Source: Latescibacteria bacterium UBA6620
GTDB lineage: Bacteria; Latescibacterota; UBA2968
Direction: 5' to 3'
Length of the DNA stretch: 64,000 bases
NCBI GenBank assembly: GCA_002433075.1
Contig: DJHM01000018.1
Coordinates: 51,377 to 115,376 of the forward strand
Notes under the pieces: generated by a model
Told to the model about the DNA's origin: nothing
Seen by the model: the letters and a program-made list of their open reading frames with translations, nothing else
Database searches by the model: none
Shown here: positions 25,540 to 33,333 of the stretch, one piece after another
How positions within the stretch are numbered: the stretch's first letter is position 1
Layout: every line of letters begins with the position of its first letter
Program-made: the position numbers and the translations under genes

Positions 25540-25570
25540 CCACGCCCGATCCGTGGAAGAGCCTGCCAAG

Positions 25571-26470
25571 TCATACCTCGTAACCCAGTCGCCTCAATGC
25601 GGCGTCGCTCTTTCGCCAGTTGGCGATCACTTTGACGTGGAGGTCCAGGTAGACAGGGTGCTGAAGGAAACGTTCGATGCGTTCTCGGGCGTTCTTGCCG
25701 ATCGTCTTCAGGGTGGAGCCCTTCTTCCCAATGACGATGCCTTTCTGCGAGTCTCTTTCAACGATGATATTCGCGTGGATGTAGATCTTCGTTCCTTCCT
25801 CCCTGAAGTGCTCTACCTGGACCGCGATCGCGTAAGGCACTTCCTGTCGGAGTCTCAGGAAAGTTTCCTCCCGAATCTGCTCTTCGACAAAGAACCGCTC
25901 GGGTTCCTCCGTCAACGTATCTTCGGGATAAAACTTTGGCCCGACAGGGAGCAGTCGCTCGAGCAACCCCCGAAGCTCGAGTACATGCTTGCCCGTTTGT
26001 GCAGAGACGGGGAGGATGTGCTCCGTCGCCAGGGACGCCCTGACGTGCTGTAGCGACTGCTCGAGGTCCCGCTCTGAAACGAGGTCGATCTTGTTCAATG
26101 CTACGACGAGGGGCAGCTGAATTTCTCCCAGGGCAGAGCGTATTTCCTCGGTAAACGTCCCGGCCAGGTCAGAGGCGTCCACCAGGGCGAGCACGACGTC
26201 CGCGCCTTCGAGAGCGTCGTCGATCTGCGATCGCATGAATTCGTGTAGACGGTATGCCGGGTCCAGAAGCCCCGGAGTGTCGACGAACATCATCTGCGCG
26301 CGTTCGTTGGTCAGGATTCCCAGGATCGTGCGTCGGGTAGTCTGAGGTTTGGGTGTGGCAATCGACAGTCGTTCGCCGACGAGGGAATTGAACAGTGTCG
26401 ATTTGCCGGTGTTGGGAACGCCAACCACGACGATGTGGCCAGAACGGAAGAGGGTCGTATTTGCTTCCAC
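25571..26470 (-). CDS. era: GTPase Era
   Basis: This 299-residue protein chaperones 16S rRNA maturation and 30S assembly. GTPase motifs: GVPNTGKSTLFN (G1), TTRR (G2), DTPG (G3), NKID (G4), SAQTG (G5). The C-terminal KH domain has IGKKGSTLKTIGKNARERIE. The GTG at 26470, preceded by CGGAGATCCAC, gives the standard length; the frame continues upstream into the end of the porV-like gene, but those codons are unlikely to be used. It is the third gene of a minus-strand operon. Confidence 0.96.
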   Translation of the reverse strand: MEANTTLFRSGHIVVVGVPNTGKSTLFNSLVGERLSIATPKPQTTRRTILGILTNERAQMMFVDTPGLLDPAYRLHEFMRSQIDDALEGADVVLALVDASDLAGTFTEEIRSALGEIQLPLVVALNKIDLVSERDLEQSLQHVRASLATEHILPVSAQTGKHVLELRGLLERLLPVGPKFYPEDTLTEEPERFFVEEQIREETFLRLRQEVPYAIAVQVEHFREEGTKIYIHANIIVERDSQKGIVIGKKGSTLKTIGKNARERIERFLQHPVYLDLHVKVIANWRKSDAALRRLGYEV

Positions 26471-26495
26471 GTGGATCTCCGGTGGTGATGGTAGA

Positions 26496-27440
26496 CTAAA
26501 AGAAAACTGAAGCTGAAATCCTGAAGGTGTTGTCGAGGTTCGCATCCTCGAGGAACGCCAGGTCGACGCCGAACCTTCGAGCCACTCGCAGGCCGCCCCC
26601 CGCGGTGAACTGGCGGCCGTTCAATCCTAGTCTGAACGCAAGACCGTTCTTGTGAGCGTATTCGAGACCGAGCTTTTGTGCCTGACTCGATTCTTCCGAC
26701 GCCACATCCTCGTTCAGATGGACACTCACTGAGGATGTGAACGTTCCTGAGAGGACGGCCTTTCTGTAGGCGAGCCCCGCGAGCAGGGAGGGTGAAATCT
26801 TGTCTCGGCTTCCTGTGTCGAAGGAGATGCTGGTTCGAGTGAGATCCCGGATGACGATGGCTGCGGTCAGATCAGGACTGGCATCGAACCGGAGCCCGGC
26901 ATCGAACCCGAAGCCGGACCCGCTGCCGACGACGAGGTTGCGCCATACGATCTTGATGGTCGAACCCACGCTCCACCGCGGACGAATCGTCTTCCCGAAC
27001 CCCAGATAAAGCACGTGGTCGCTCGTTCCTGCGGTCGAAGCCACTTCGGGACGGTTGTCGGGTCCGAGGGGTCTGCCCTCGTCTTCGAGTCGAGTGATTC
27101 GGACACCATCCACCGAGACTCGGGTGATGCCCACACCCAGGCCCCCGGCGCGTGTTGGCAACGCGAAGGTCAGGAGGTCGTTGTTGACGATGCCCCCGAA
27201 CTGTTCTGTGTGTTGTGCCTGGACCTCTCCGCGTTCCAATCGAGCCAGACCGGCCGCATTCCAATAGACGGCGGTCGCATCCTCACTCAATGCCACATAG
27301 GCGCCTCCGAGCGCAAGAGATCGGGCGCCTGCTCCCACAAGTAGTGGGTCACCGGCAAACCTAACCCGGTTCTGGGCAAAGGCTGAGACCGAGACCGAAG
27401 AGAGCCACAGACCTACAGCGACAACGAGGGCCCGTTTCAC
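26496..27440 (-). CDS. PorV/UPF0164-type outer-membrane barrel protein
   Basis: This 314-residue barrel has a signal peptide (about 1-22). The family signature GARSLALGGAYVALSEDATA followed by VYWNAAGLA lies near residues 38-66. The rest is beta-strands, and the protein ends FF. Relatives form FadL-like barrels; PorV is an outer-membrane shuttle of type IX secretion, but other members have no known role. No por genes lie nearby. The GTG start overlaps the upstream stop by 4 nt (GTGA). era follows after 25 nt. Confidence 0.85.
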   Translation of the reverse strand: MKRALVVAVGLWLSSVSVSAFAQNRVRFAGDPLLVGAGARSLALGGAYVALSEDATAVYWNAAGLARLERGEVQAQHTEQFGGIVNNDLLTFALPTRAGGLGVGITRVSVDGVRITRLEDEGRPLGPDNRPEVASTAGTSDHVLYLGFGKTIRPRWSVGSTIKIVWRNLVVGSGSGFGFDAGLRFDASPDLTAAIVIRDLTRTSISFDTGSRDKISPSLLAGLAYRKAVLSGTFTSSVSVHLNEDVASEESSQAQKLGLEYAHKNGLAFRLGLNGRQFTAGGGLRVARRFGVDLAFLEDANLDNTFRISASVFF

Positions 27441-27967
27441 CTCATCTCCGAGGCGGGGATGAGAATCGCCGGTGTTCCGGGCTCGAGTGCCGATGTTAGA
27501 GACCGGATATCCTGTCCCGAAAGGACTGCGTGGTTGAGCTGGGGCCTGGAGGGAAGTCCTCCCTGGATAAGGAACGGGGGCTGGAAATACAGGCGAGAGG
27601 TTGACCTAGGACCCTCCGTGAGCCGCCCTTTAAAGTCGAGAGGCAGCGACCTCCCACCTATACGCCCCCGGTTGGGACCGGGCTCAGGTGTTGAAGGCGC
27701 GAGGTGCTGTTTAAATGTCATCAAGGTGACGGGCGCGCCGTCATAGAGCGAATCCAGAAGTTTCCAACGCTTGAGGCGACGAGCCCCGGCTTTCAAGTCT
27801 ATGAAGTGTTCGGAAAGGTCGACGATCAAGTAGTAGCGGTCGGGGTCCTGGGCAAGATCGACTTCGAGGGCCAGCGCCTGGGCACGGATCGAGGGATGAG
27901 ACGGTGCTTGGGCACGAAGGGTTCCGATCATCGTGGCAAGCAACCCGAGGGTGAGGGCCAGCCACAT
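27437..27967 (-). CDS. Exported partner of the L,D-transpeptidase
   Basis: From the ATG at 27967, which overlaps the upstream stop by 1 nt (TGATG), the protein has 176 residues with a signal peptide (WLALTLGLLATMIGTLRAQA). The segment YYLIVDLSEHFIDLKAGAR resembles the first strands of YkuD-type L,D-transpeptidases (compare YIVIDTSKNELAIWREGK in its neighbour). However, the catalytic HG...HGC region is missing. It may be a diverged paralogue acting as regulator or scaffold. It is coupled on both sides, to the transpeptidase and to the PorV-like gene. Confidence 0.7.
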   Translation of the reverse strand: MWLALTLGLLATMIGTLRAQAPSHPSIRAQALALEVDLAQDPDRYYLIVDLSEHFIDLKAGARRLKRWKLLDSLYDGAPVTLMTFKQHLAPSTPEPGPNRGRIGGRSLPLDFKGRLTEGPRSTSRLYFQPPFLIQGGLPSRPQLNHAVLSGQDIRSLTSALEPGTPAILIPASEMR

Positions 27968-28548
27968 CAGAAAACGTAGACGGGGGTTCCGACGCGGACG
28001 ATTTCGAATGCTGCGGCAAGATCTTCGTCTCCTAGTCGAACGCATCCGTGGGTGATGTGACGACCCAGGAGAAGAGGGTAGAGCGTACCGTGAATGGCGT
28101 ACCTGTCCTCGAGCTCAAGTGCGTAGGCGCCGAGGGTATTTGGATCGAGACGTTCGAACGACCAGGGTAGAACGGGAGCCTCTTCGTTTTTTTCCACGAA
28201 CGCCCAGACCGGCTTCTTCCACACGGGGTTGCGCGTTTTCTTCTGCACCCTGAACACGCGACGTGGGGTCAGGAAATTCCACTCATCGTCCCCTTTGCCC
28301 AGGAGCACCTTACCACTTCCCGTCGCACACGTGGCCGTGCGGATGATCTTGCCTTCCCGCCAGATGGCCAACTCATTTTTCGATGTGTCGATCACGATGT
28401 AGGGAGCGTTGCCCCGAATTTGTGCGAGAGTGCGTTCGAGTTGGGCGACTCGAAGGCGGAGAGCGCTATGTTCGTCGGCTGTTGTGGAGAAACCAGGCGA
28501 GAGCAACAGGGAGCCTAAGATGAGCAGAGTCGTTCGGTAGGTCGTCAA
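27967..28548 (-). CDS. L,D-transpeptidase (YkuD domain)
   Basis: The protein has 193 residues from a TTG at 28548, chosen because it begins a typical signal peptide (TTYRTTLLILGSLLLSPGF). Codons further upstream lie inside the terminator of the preceding gene, although a TTG at 28605 is in frame. A short coiled coil (~25-45) leads into the YkuD domain. The catalytic motif is HGTLYPLLLGRHITHGCVRL, where the Cys is the nucleophile and Thr replaces the usual Ser before HGC. The enzyme would make 3-3 peptidoglycan cross-links or attach lipoprotein to the wall. It opens the operon that runs to the flippase-like gene. Confidence 0.87.
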   Translation of the reverse strand: MTTYRTTLLILGSLLLSPGFSTTADEHSALRLRVAQLERTLAQIRGNAPYIVIDTSKNELAIWREGKIIRTATCATGSGKVLLGKGDDEWNFLTPRRVFRVQKKTRNPVWKKPVWAFVEKNEEAPVLPWSFERLDPNTLGAYALELEDRYAIHGTLYPLLLGRHITHGCVRLGDEDLAAAFEIVRVGTPVYVF

Positions 28549-28568
28549 GGGTGAGGCCCAGATAAGGG

Positions 28569-28600
28569 AAAACCGAGAGAAGCTGTCTTCTCCCGGTTTT
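28569..28600 (-). terminator. Terminator of the DUF4398-like lipoprotein gene
   Basis: On the minus strand AAAACCG-G-GAGAAG pairs with CTTCTC-T-CGGTTTT around a 4-nt loop with one mismatch. It ends in a U-run and lies 26 nt after the stop of the lipoprotein gene. Confidence 0.78.
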
Positions 28601-28626
28601 CGCAATCTTCGATCGTGCGCGGCGCT

Positions 28627-29229
28627 TTACAGTTCGTACCAAGGCTTGTTGTTTGCCTGCCACTCGCCAATCTTCTGCATGGCGACCTGCACTGCACTCT
28701 GTACGGATGAGAGTTTGTTATCTGCAGCGGTAGCCTGCTCCAGAGCGGCTTTTGCGTTGCCGCTGTTCAGGCTGTTGCGCGCATCACTCAGAGAAGCCTC
28801 GGCCTGGCTGAGGTCACCTCTCAGCTGATCGAGATCGTCGTCCGCGCCCTTCCCACGTGGAGCACTATCCAGAGCCGTGCGAGCATCGCCCAGTCCGGTA
28901 GAAACACGGTTCGCGATGTTCTGTGCGTCGGTCATCATCTGTTGCTTGTTCGTTCCTGCCAGGGAACGGGCTTGCTCGGCCTGCTCTTTGGCCTGTACGG
29001 CGGCGGTCTTGGCAGCTTCATAGTTGCTCTGCTCGACCTTAGCACGGGCATCTGCGAGAGTGTTCTTGGCCCGTGTGTAGGCGTCTGGCGCGTAAACATC
29101 AGCCTGCGCCTGGCGGGCTGCATCAAGGGCGGCTTGGGCAGCGTCCAACTCGGCTTGCGGAGGAGACCCACACCCAGTGGCGATGAACACCATACACAAA
29201 ACCACGCCGAACTTAAGGACAGCTCGCAT
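28627..29229 (-). CDS. DUF4398-like Ala-rich lipoprotein
   Basis: The ATG at 29229 after AGGAGGGAAAGG gives 200 residues. A lipoprotein signal (VVLCMVFIATGC) is followed by long, almost purely helical Ala/Gln/Asp-rich repeats. The segment ADVYAPDAYTRAKNTLADAR matches the DUF4398 pattern (APxxYxxAxxxLxxAxxA). The protein is probably an elongated periplasmic coiled-coil anchored to a membrane. It has its own promoter (29325-29353) and terminator (28569-28600), so it is a single-gene unit and likely abundant, by analogy with Lpp-type proteins. Confidence 0.85.
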   Translation of the reverse strand: MRAVLKFGVVLCMVFIATGCGSPPQAELDAAQAALDAARQAQADVYAPDAYTRAKNTLADARAKVEQSNYEAAKTAAVQAKEQAEQARSLAGTNKQQMMTDAQNIANRVSTGLGDARTALDSAPRGKGADDDLDQLRGDLSQAEASLSDARNSLNSGNAKAALEQATAADNKLSSVQSAVQVAMQKIGEWQANNKPWYEL

Positions 29230-29324
29230 CCTTTCCCTCCTATGTGGGACCCCCGAGGCGCCAGTTGGGACCTCGGAATTCATCTAACTCGTTGGATATT
29301 AGCTTAGTTACGAATTGACGAGAA

Positions 29325-29353
29325 AAGATACACCCTCTTTATTCGCCCGTCAA
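29325..29353 (-). promoter_or_regulatory. Promoter of the DUF4398-like lipoprotein
   Basis: On the minus strand: TTGACG (29353-29348), a 17-bp spacer, then TATCTT (29330-29325). The leader would be about 90 nt. The -35 overlaps the end of the intergenic space after the zinc-ribbon gene. Confidence 0.65.
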
Positions 29354-29374
29354 GATCAAAGTGGTTGAGCACGT

Positions 29375-30073
29375 TCAGGGCCTGAGCTGGCCTTCACGTA
29401 CCGTGATGAAGCCCGTTCCGTGGTCGAATTCGGAGACCTGGCCAGTATAGCGGATGGCTTGGCCCACCTTGAGTTCTTCCACAGCAGAACGGTGTGATTC
29501 GCCGAACCTCACCAGGACGTCCGATGCGGCGAAACTCAGCGGATGGCGGAGAATGACGTAAAGTTCTTCGTCCGTGCCCTTGTTGACGTAAGAAACCACG
29601 CCCTTCCACCGGACCTTCGTGGATCTGAAATGCCGGAATTCATCTGTTTTCTCCTCGGTGTTCAGAGGACTCGAAGGACCGAAGAGAGCATTGAAAGCAC
29701 GATAAGTGACCTGGTCCCTGCTCGAGGTGATCTGTTGGCTCTTGCGATGACGATCCCAGATGTAAGCATAGACCAGAATGCAGGCGATGATCATCAGGGC
29801 AAGAAAGCCCTTCAGCTTGGTGGCTTGCAGCGCCTTTGAGGGAGGTCCGTAGGCGATCGCTCGAAGGCGGCGCACCTCATCCATCCTGCGCCGCTCCGCC
29901 TCGGTCAGCTCATACTCGACGGCGGGCTGCGATACGGTAGTCGAAGATGCCGTCTCCGGTAGGTCGGTCTTCGCTTCAAAACGTCGGCCGCACACCACGC
30001 AGTGTCCAAGGTCGTCGACCTGGAGCACCGTCTCATCCGGGAGTTCGTCTCTGCAGATCGGACAGGATTTCAC
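29375..30073 (-). CDS. Zinc-ribbon membrane protein with an OB-like C-terminal domain
   Basis: The protein has 232 residues from a GTG. Two Cys pairs (CPIC and CVVC, residues 4-28) form a cytosolic zinc ribbon. A charged linker (~45-85) leads to one membrane helix (GFLALMIIACILVYAYIW, ~88-106). The outer ~125 residues are beta-rich and resemble tRNA_anti-like/OB folds (KVRWKGVVSYVNKGTDEELY, AIRYTGQVSEFDHGTGFI). The family role is unknown. It shares the zinc-ribbon/membrane design with the 69-residue protein at 23911. Confidence 0.75.
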   Translation of the reverse strand: MKSCPICRDELPDETVLQVDDLGHCVVCGRRFEAKTDLPETASSTTVSQPAVEYELTEAERRRMDEVRRLRAIAYGPPSKALQATKLKGFLALMIIACILVYAYIWDRHRKSQQITSSRDQVTYRAFNALFGPSSPLNTEEKTDEFRHFRSTKVRWKGVVSYVNKGTDEELYVILRHPLSFAASDVLVRFGESHRSAVEELKVGQAIRYTGQVSEFDHGTGFITVREGQLRP

Positions 30074-30095
30074 CGGGGTTCCATCGGCTCTCGTG

Positions 30096-30125
30096 TTGCC
30101 CCTCAGGGTCTATGTGGCCTATATT
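30096..30125 (+). promoter_or_regulatory. Promoter of the small membrane protein gene
   Basis: TTGCCC (30096-30101), an 18-bp spacer and TATATT (30120-30125) predict a start near 30132, about 50 nt before the ATG at 30183. Its presence supports the reality of that small gene. Confidence 0.55.
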
Positions 30126-30182
30126 AGCGGTCGAACGGATCACGCCGCATTCTTTCACGTCGCATTCTCTAATGGATAGGGT

Positions 30183-30428
30183 ATGCCCGTCGACTTGGGA
30201 AATCAATTTGGAGTGGCGCTGCTTTCGGTCCTGGGGGCTCTATTGCTGCGTCGTTTCAAGTTGGGCGGGAGAGTTCACGCGATTGTCCCTCTCCTGATTT
30301 CGATATCGATATTCTGGCTGTTTATGCAAGTGAGCCTTGAAGACGCCCTCGTGCAGGGGCTTGTAGCTGGGCTTCTGGCAAGCGGGATGTTTTACGTAAT
30401 CCTCGGCCTGACTTCTCCAGGAGACTGA
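30183..30428 (+). CDS. Small membrane protein
   Basis: This 81-residue protein has three hydrophobic segments (VALLSVLGALLL, IVPLLISISIFWLFM, LVAGLLASGMFYVILGL). A GGATAGGG site precedes the ATG, a promoter lies at 30096-30125 and a strong terminator follows. The size and layout are holin-like, but there is no phage context and the family is not recognised. Confidence 0.65.
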   Translation: MPVDLGNQFGVALLSVLGALLLRRFKLGGRVHAIVPLLISISIFWLFMQVSLEDALVQGLVAGLLASGMFYVILGLTSPGD

Positions 30429-30452
30429 GCGACCTGTAGGGGCCTATACAAA

Positions 30453-30488
30453 AAAAGGCGGCGCCAATACGGTTTGGCGCCGCCTTTT
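30453..30488. terminator. Strong bidirectional terminator
   Basis: AAAAGGCGGCGCCAA pairs with TTGGCGCCGCCTTTT across a few-base loop (30453-30488). It has an A-run on the left and a T-run on the right, and separates the convergent small membrane protein and LamG lipoprotein genes. Confidence 0.93.
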
Positions 30489-30503
30489 CATTATGTGGTT
30501 GGT

Positions 30504-31361
30504 TCAGGGACCCTTCTTCAGAAGGACATTCAGAGGGCGCTTCGGGCTGTGCAGGTAACGCGCCTCGTCCGGCGTGAGCATTTTCTTGAAGACTGCAATT
30601 TCGTCGATTTTGCCGACATAGCCGTAGTGGTTGAACCGGAACGGCAGGTCGGTCGTGTCCCAGGTAATGTCCAGCTGCAGGCCAGACTTTCGTCCGGCCT
30701 CCTTGCCGTCCACGAAGAGGGCCCATTCCGCGTTGGGCTGGCCGCTGTTGAAGTTTTTCCATCCGATCGCGACGTGATGCCACTCATCTGCCTTCCATCC
30801 AACACCAGATGCTTCGATCACGTGCTGGGCGACAACTTCGTCGGGCAATTCTGCGTCTTTGTCTGCTTTGTTCGGATAGCAACCATATCTGAGCGATCGC
30901 TCTGGGGCCTTCGTGAAGTCGACGAAGATGACACCGTCGTCCCACGGGTAGCCACCTCCCTCCTTCTTGCCCGCGTGAAACGGCTCCGGATAGTCTTTGG
31001 TGAGGGACCCGGGGTCTACATCCAGCCAGAATGCTACGCCGCCCTCCCAGGTAGACTCGCTGTAGGGAAAATTCGTTTTTACCACATAGCTCAGTGCACC
31101 TGAGCCCTCCTCGAACTCAAGGTACCCATCCGACGCATCCGGCATCGCTGCGACTCCGTCGTTCAAATGATGGCGCGTTTTTGCGCCATCGAGTCCGGCA
31201 CGGGTATCGCCCTCGCTCCAGAGAGCGTCCATTCCTTTTTCGAAGTTCGAAAAAAAGATGACGTGTTCGCGGAGACTGTCCTCGATCGCTTTGTCGGGGC
31301 CTCCGCACGCGATAGCTATGCACATAACGGCCGCGAAAGCCGCGCGCCTGGTCGTGTCCAT
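30504..31361 (-). CDS. LamG/concanavalin-like lipoprotein
   Basis: The protein has 285 residues. The start has a lipobox (MCIAIACGG, Cys at 19). The rest is a LamG-type jelly roll with EWHHVAIGWKNF, WALFVDGKEAGRKSG and the closing YVGKIDEIAVFKKMLTPDEA typical of the fold. Such domains bind or display carbohydrate. The Asp/Tyr-rich centre (EGGGYPWDDGVIFVDF) is unusual. It has its own promoter (31405-31432) and a shared terminator at 30453-30488. Confidence 0.85.
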   Translation of the reverse strand: MDTTRRAAFAAVMCIAIACGGPDKAIEDSLREHVIFFSNFEKGMDALWSEGDTRAGLDGAKTRHHLNDGVAAMPDASDGYLEFEEGSGALSYVVKTNFPYSESTWEGGVAFWLDVDPGSLTKDYPEPFHAGKKEGGGYPWDDGVIFVDFTKAPERSLRYGCYPNKADKDAELPDEVVAQHVIEASGVGWKADEWHHVAIGWKNFNSGQPNAEWALFVDGKEAGRKSGLQLDITWDTTDLPFRFNHYGYVGKIDEIAVFKKMLTPDEARYLHSPKRPLNVLLKKGP

Positions 31362-31404
31362 CTTTGGTTGCTCCTGAGAAGAATCCGTTAAGAAGGGGCG
31401 TGGA

Positions 31405-31432
31405 ATATTAGGAATCGGGCTGCGTCCCGCAA
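31405..31432 (-). promoter_or_regulatory. Promoter of the LamG lipoprotein
   Basis: On the minus strand: TTGCGG (31432-31427), a 16-bp spacer, then TAATAT (31410-31405). The leader is about 40 nt and contains a CAGGAGCAAC ribosome-binding site. Confidence 0.5.
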
Positions 31433-31442
31433 CCTCTTTGTC

Positions 31443-33113
31443 CTAAAACGTGTGAAATCGGAGGTCCGCGTCGAGACGCCTGCCGGTCAACCTCGCACCT
31501 TCAGTCGATTCGCGGGTGAGTCTCCAGGTCAGCCGGAGTGTGATATTCTTCGTAGGGTCGAGTCGCAAAGCCAGATCCCACTCTGTGCGGTTTATACGGG
31601 TACCAGCGAGAAAAGTCTTCGTGAATGGGTCTTCGGGGCGCTGACCGAGTTGGAGATCGCCTCCCACGTTGACCAGCTGGCCTCCGTCCGAAAGAAAGTT
31701 CTCCCCGGATCTGAGCCGGGCGAAGGTGGTCGACACCCTGAGCAAACCCGTTGGACGCCAGGCGGCGGACCAGAGGATCTGGTCTGCGTTCGGGCCGAGA
31801 GAGTGCCCGAGAGGTGCGTCAAAATGTTCGTATGCATTTACGTGGAAGAGATGAGAGTAGACGAACGGATCGATGTGGGTGTATTCCACCCAGGCATCCA
31901 GATTCGGGATCCCGAGGGGATCTGCCAGGTGCAGGCCTGCCTGCCTGGCCGTCTTTGTGGCGAAATCGGTCGGGGCGAATTTCTTCAGGTCGTCGAAGAA
32001 CAAAGATGCATAAATCTTTGTCCTGAAAGTGATTAGGGTGGATATATCGATTCCCACTGCAAGGTTGTCGGTGTCATCGAGGTAGCTCTGGGCTCCGACG
32101 AACACACTTGCCGGGGTAATGTAGGCAAGCTCGAAGCCACGGTCCCCATAGACAACCGACTCCTGGAGCCCTAACAGGAAACGTCCGATCTGCACCTCGA
32201 GGCGATGGGCGGACATCCTTTTCTCCGGCTTGAATCGCCTGCTGTGACCGTTGCTGATCGTCGTTCGTGCGGTGTCGATTGCTCCAGGACGGGAGGCGAT
32301 GGCTCCGAAAAAGTGGGAGAATCTCACCGCTCGGTGGACGATGTCGACACGCCCGTAATAATAGGAGGGGGTCGAAGACCGTAGGAAAAGGTTGGTGTGT
32401 GGCGACGGACCCCATCCGAAGCTGTCTTTGCCAAGATCAAAAGTCAGCCAGCCGTTTGACCAAAGGAACTGAAAACGTGTCTCCCTGAAGTCGACGGTAT
32501 TGCCCTTGAACTGCACCTCCTGGATCGGCTCGGAGAGAATATCGACTCGGTCATTCCGGGATCGTGTGCTCCATTCTCGGGCTTCGAAATGCTGTGCTCT
32601 GAACCCGAACCGCCTGCCTCCCTTGCCCCGAGCCACAAACCCGATACGCGTGGTCGACACGGTCTCTTCCGGGTCTAAGCTCCCGTTCCGCTGGGTGACG
32701 GACTGCCTGCCCGCTGGATTAAGGACGAGCGAGACCTCGCTGTCTCGATAGCTGAAGACATCGCCGCGGAATACAGAAGACCAATCCTTGGACGGTGTGG
32801 GGCTACCACCGATTTCGGTGGTGAACTCGGCCAGGTGTCGCTTGAGCTCGGTCTTGTCCGATTGAGACAGATCCTGTTGACGCAGGATTTCGAGATGTCT
32901 TGCCACGACCCCTCTGGAGAAGGGACGAATCGAAGGGAGTCGTGTGGCGAGGTAGCCTCGGGTTTCGGATCGCTCCAGGAATTCGTAGACGGGATGATCC
33001 GGCGGCACACTGGGCGCTGGATCTCCTAGGGTGAGGTTGGGAAGGACAAGAGCGCCACAAACGGCCAATCCGACGATGAGTGTTCGGGGCGCAGGGAGGT
33101 GTTTGGTAAGCAT
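31443..33113 (-). CDS. Wzi-like outer-membrane barrel protein
   Basis: The protein has 556 residues from the ATG at 33113; a GTG at 33122 is also in frame. A signal peptide (~1-30) is followed by a helical N-terminal section (DHPVYEFLERSETRGYL, RPFSRGVVARHLEIL) of the kind seen in Wzi capsule-assembly proteins. A long barrel of alternating strands follows and the protein ends HTF. Motifs such as LGKDSFGWGPSPHTNLFL match the Wzi family description. It could anchor or export surface polysaccharide. The LamG lipoprotein gene follows after 81 nt. Confidence 0.78.
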   Translation of the reverse strand: MLTKHLPAPRTLIVGLAVCGALVLPNLTLGDPAPSVPPDHPVYEFLERSETRGYLATRLPSIRPFSRGVVARHLEILRQQDLSQSDKTELKRHLAEFTTEIGGSPTPSKDWSSVFRGDVFSYRDSEVSLVLNPAGRQSVTQRNGSLDPEETVSTTRIGFVARGKGGRRFGFRAQHFEAREWSTRSRNDRVDILSEPIQEVQFKGNTVDFRETRFQFLWSNGWLTFDLGKDSFGWGPSPHTNLFLRSSTPSYYYGRVDIVHRAVRFSHFFGAIASRPGAIDTARTTISNGHSRRFKPEKRMSAHRLEVQIGRFLLGLQESVVYGDRGFELAYITPASVFVGAQSYLDDTDNLAVGIDISTLITFRTKIYASLFFDDLKKFAPTDFATKTARQAGLHLADPLGIPNLDAWVEYTHIDPFVYSHLFHVNAYEHFDAPLGHSLGPNADQILWSAAWRPTGLLRVSTTFARLRSGENFLSDGGQLVNVGGDLQLGQRPEDPFTKTFLAGTRINRTEWDLALRLDPTKNITLRLTWRLTRESTEGARLTGRRLDADLRFHTF

Positions 33114-33130
33114 CCGGGTCACGAGCAGGG

Positions 33131-33159
33131 AATATGTCGGCCCCCTTCTGTCGCGTCAA
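33131..33159 (-). promoter_or_regulatory. Possible promoter of the Wzi-like gene
   Basis: On the minus strand: TTGACG (33159-33154), a 17-bp spacer, then CATATT (33136-33131). The start would be near 33124, so the leader would be ~10 nt or absent. Either the mRNA is nearly leaderless or the match is fortuitous. Confidence 0.45.
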
Positions 33160-33224
33160 GACGGTCCCCGGCTGAAGGCCTTGAAAAACCCACAATTACC
33201 CTGTGTTTTCCAAGGCAAATTCCC

Positions 33225-33253
33225 TTGACACCCTCTTTCTCATGACGTTTCTT
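33225..33253 (+). promoter_or_regulatory. Candidate promoter of the M28/FtsX fusion gene
   Basis: A perfect TTGACA (33225-33230) is followed after 17 bp by a poor -10, TTTCTT (33248-33253). The leader would be about 75 nt. Confidence 0.4.
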
Positions 33254-33333
33254 TGCTGCGATATTTCGACCCCCTCACCGATTCGGCCTCACTCGGCCGG
33301 CCCCCGATCGAATTACCGCGGAGCGAAAGTCAC

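Noticed and set aside
28549..28605. N-terminal extension of the L,D-transpeptidase from a TTG at 28605
   Set aside because: The extension is encoded inside the terminator hairpin of the preceding gene and would bury the signal peptide.
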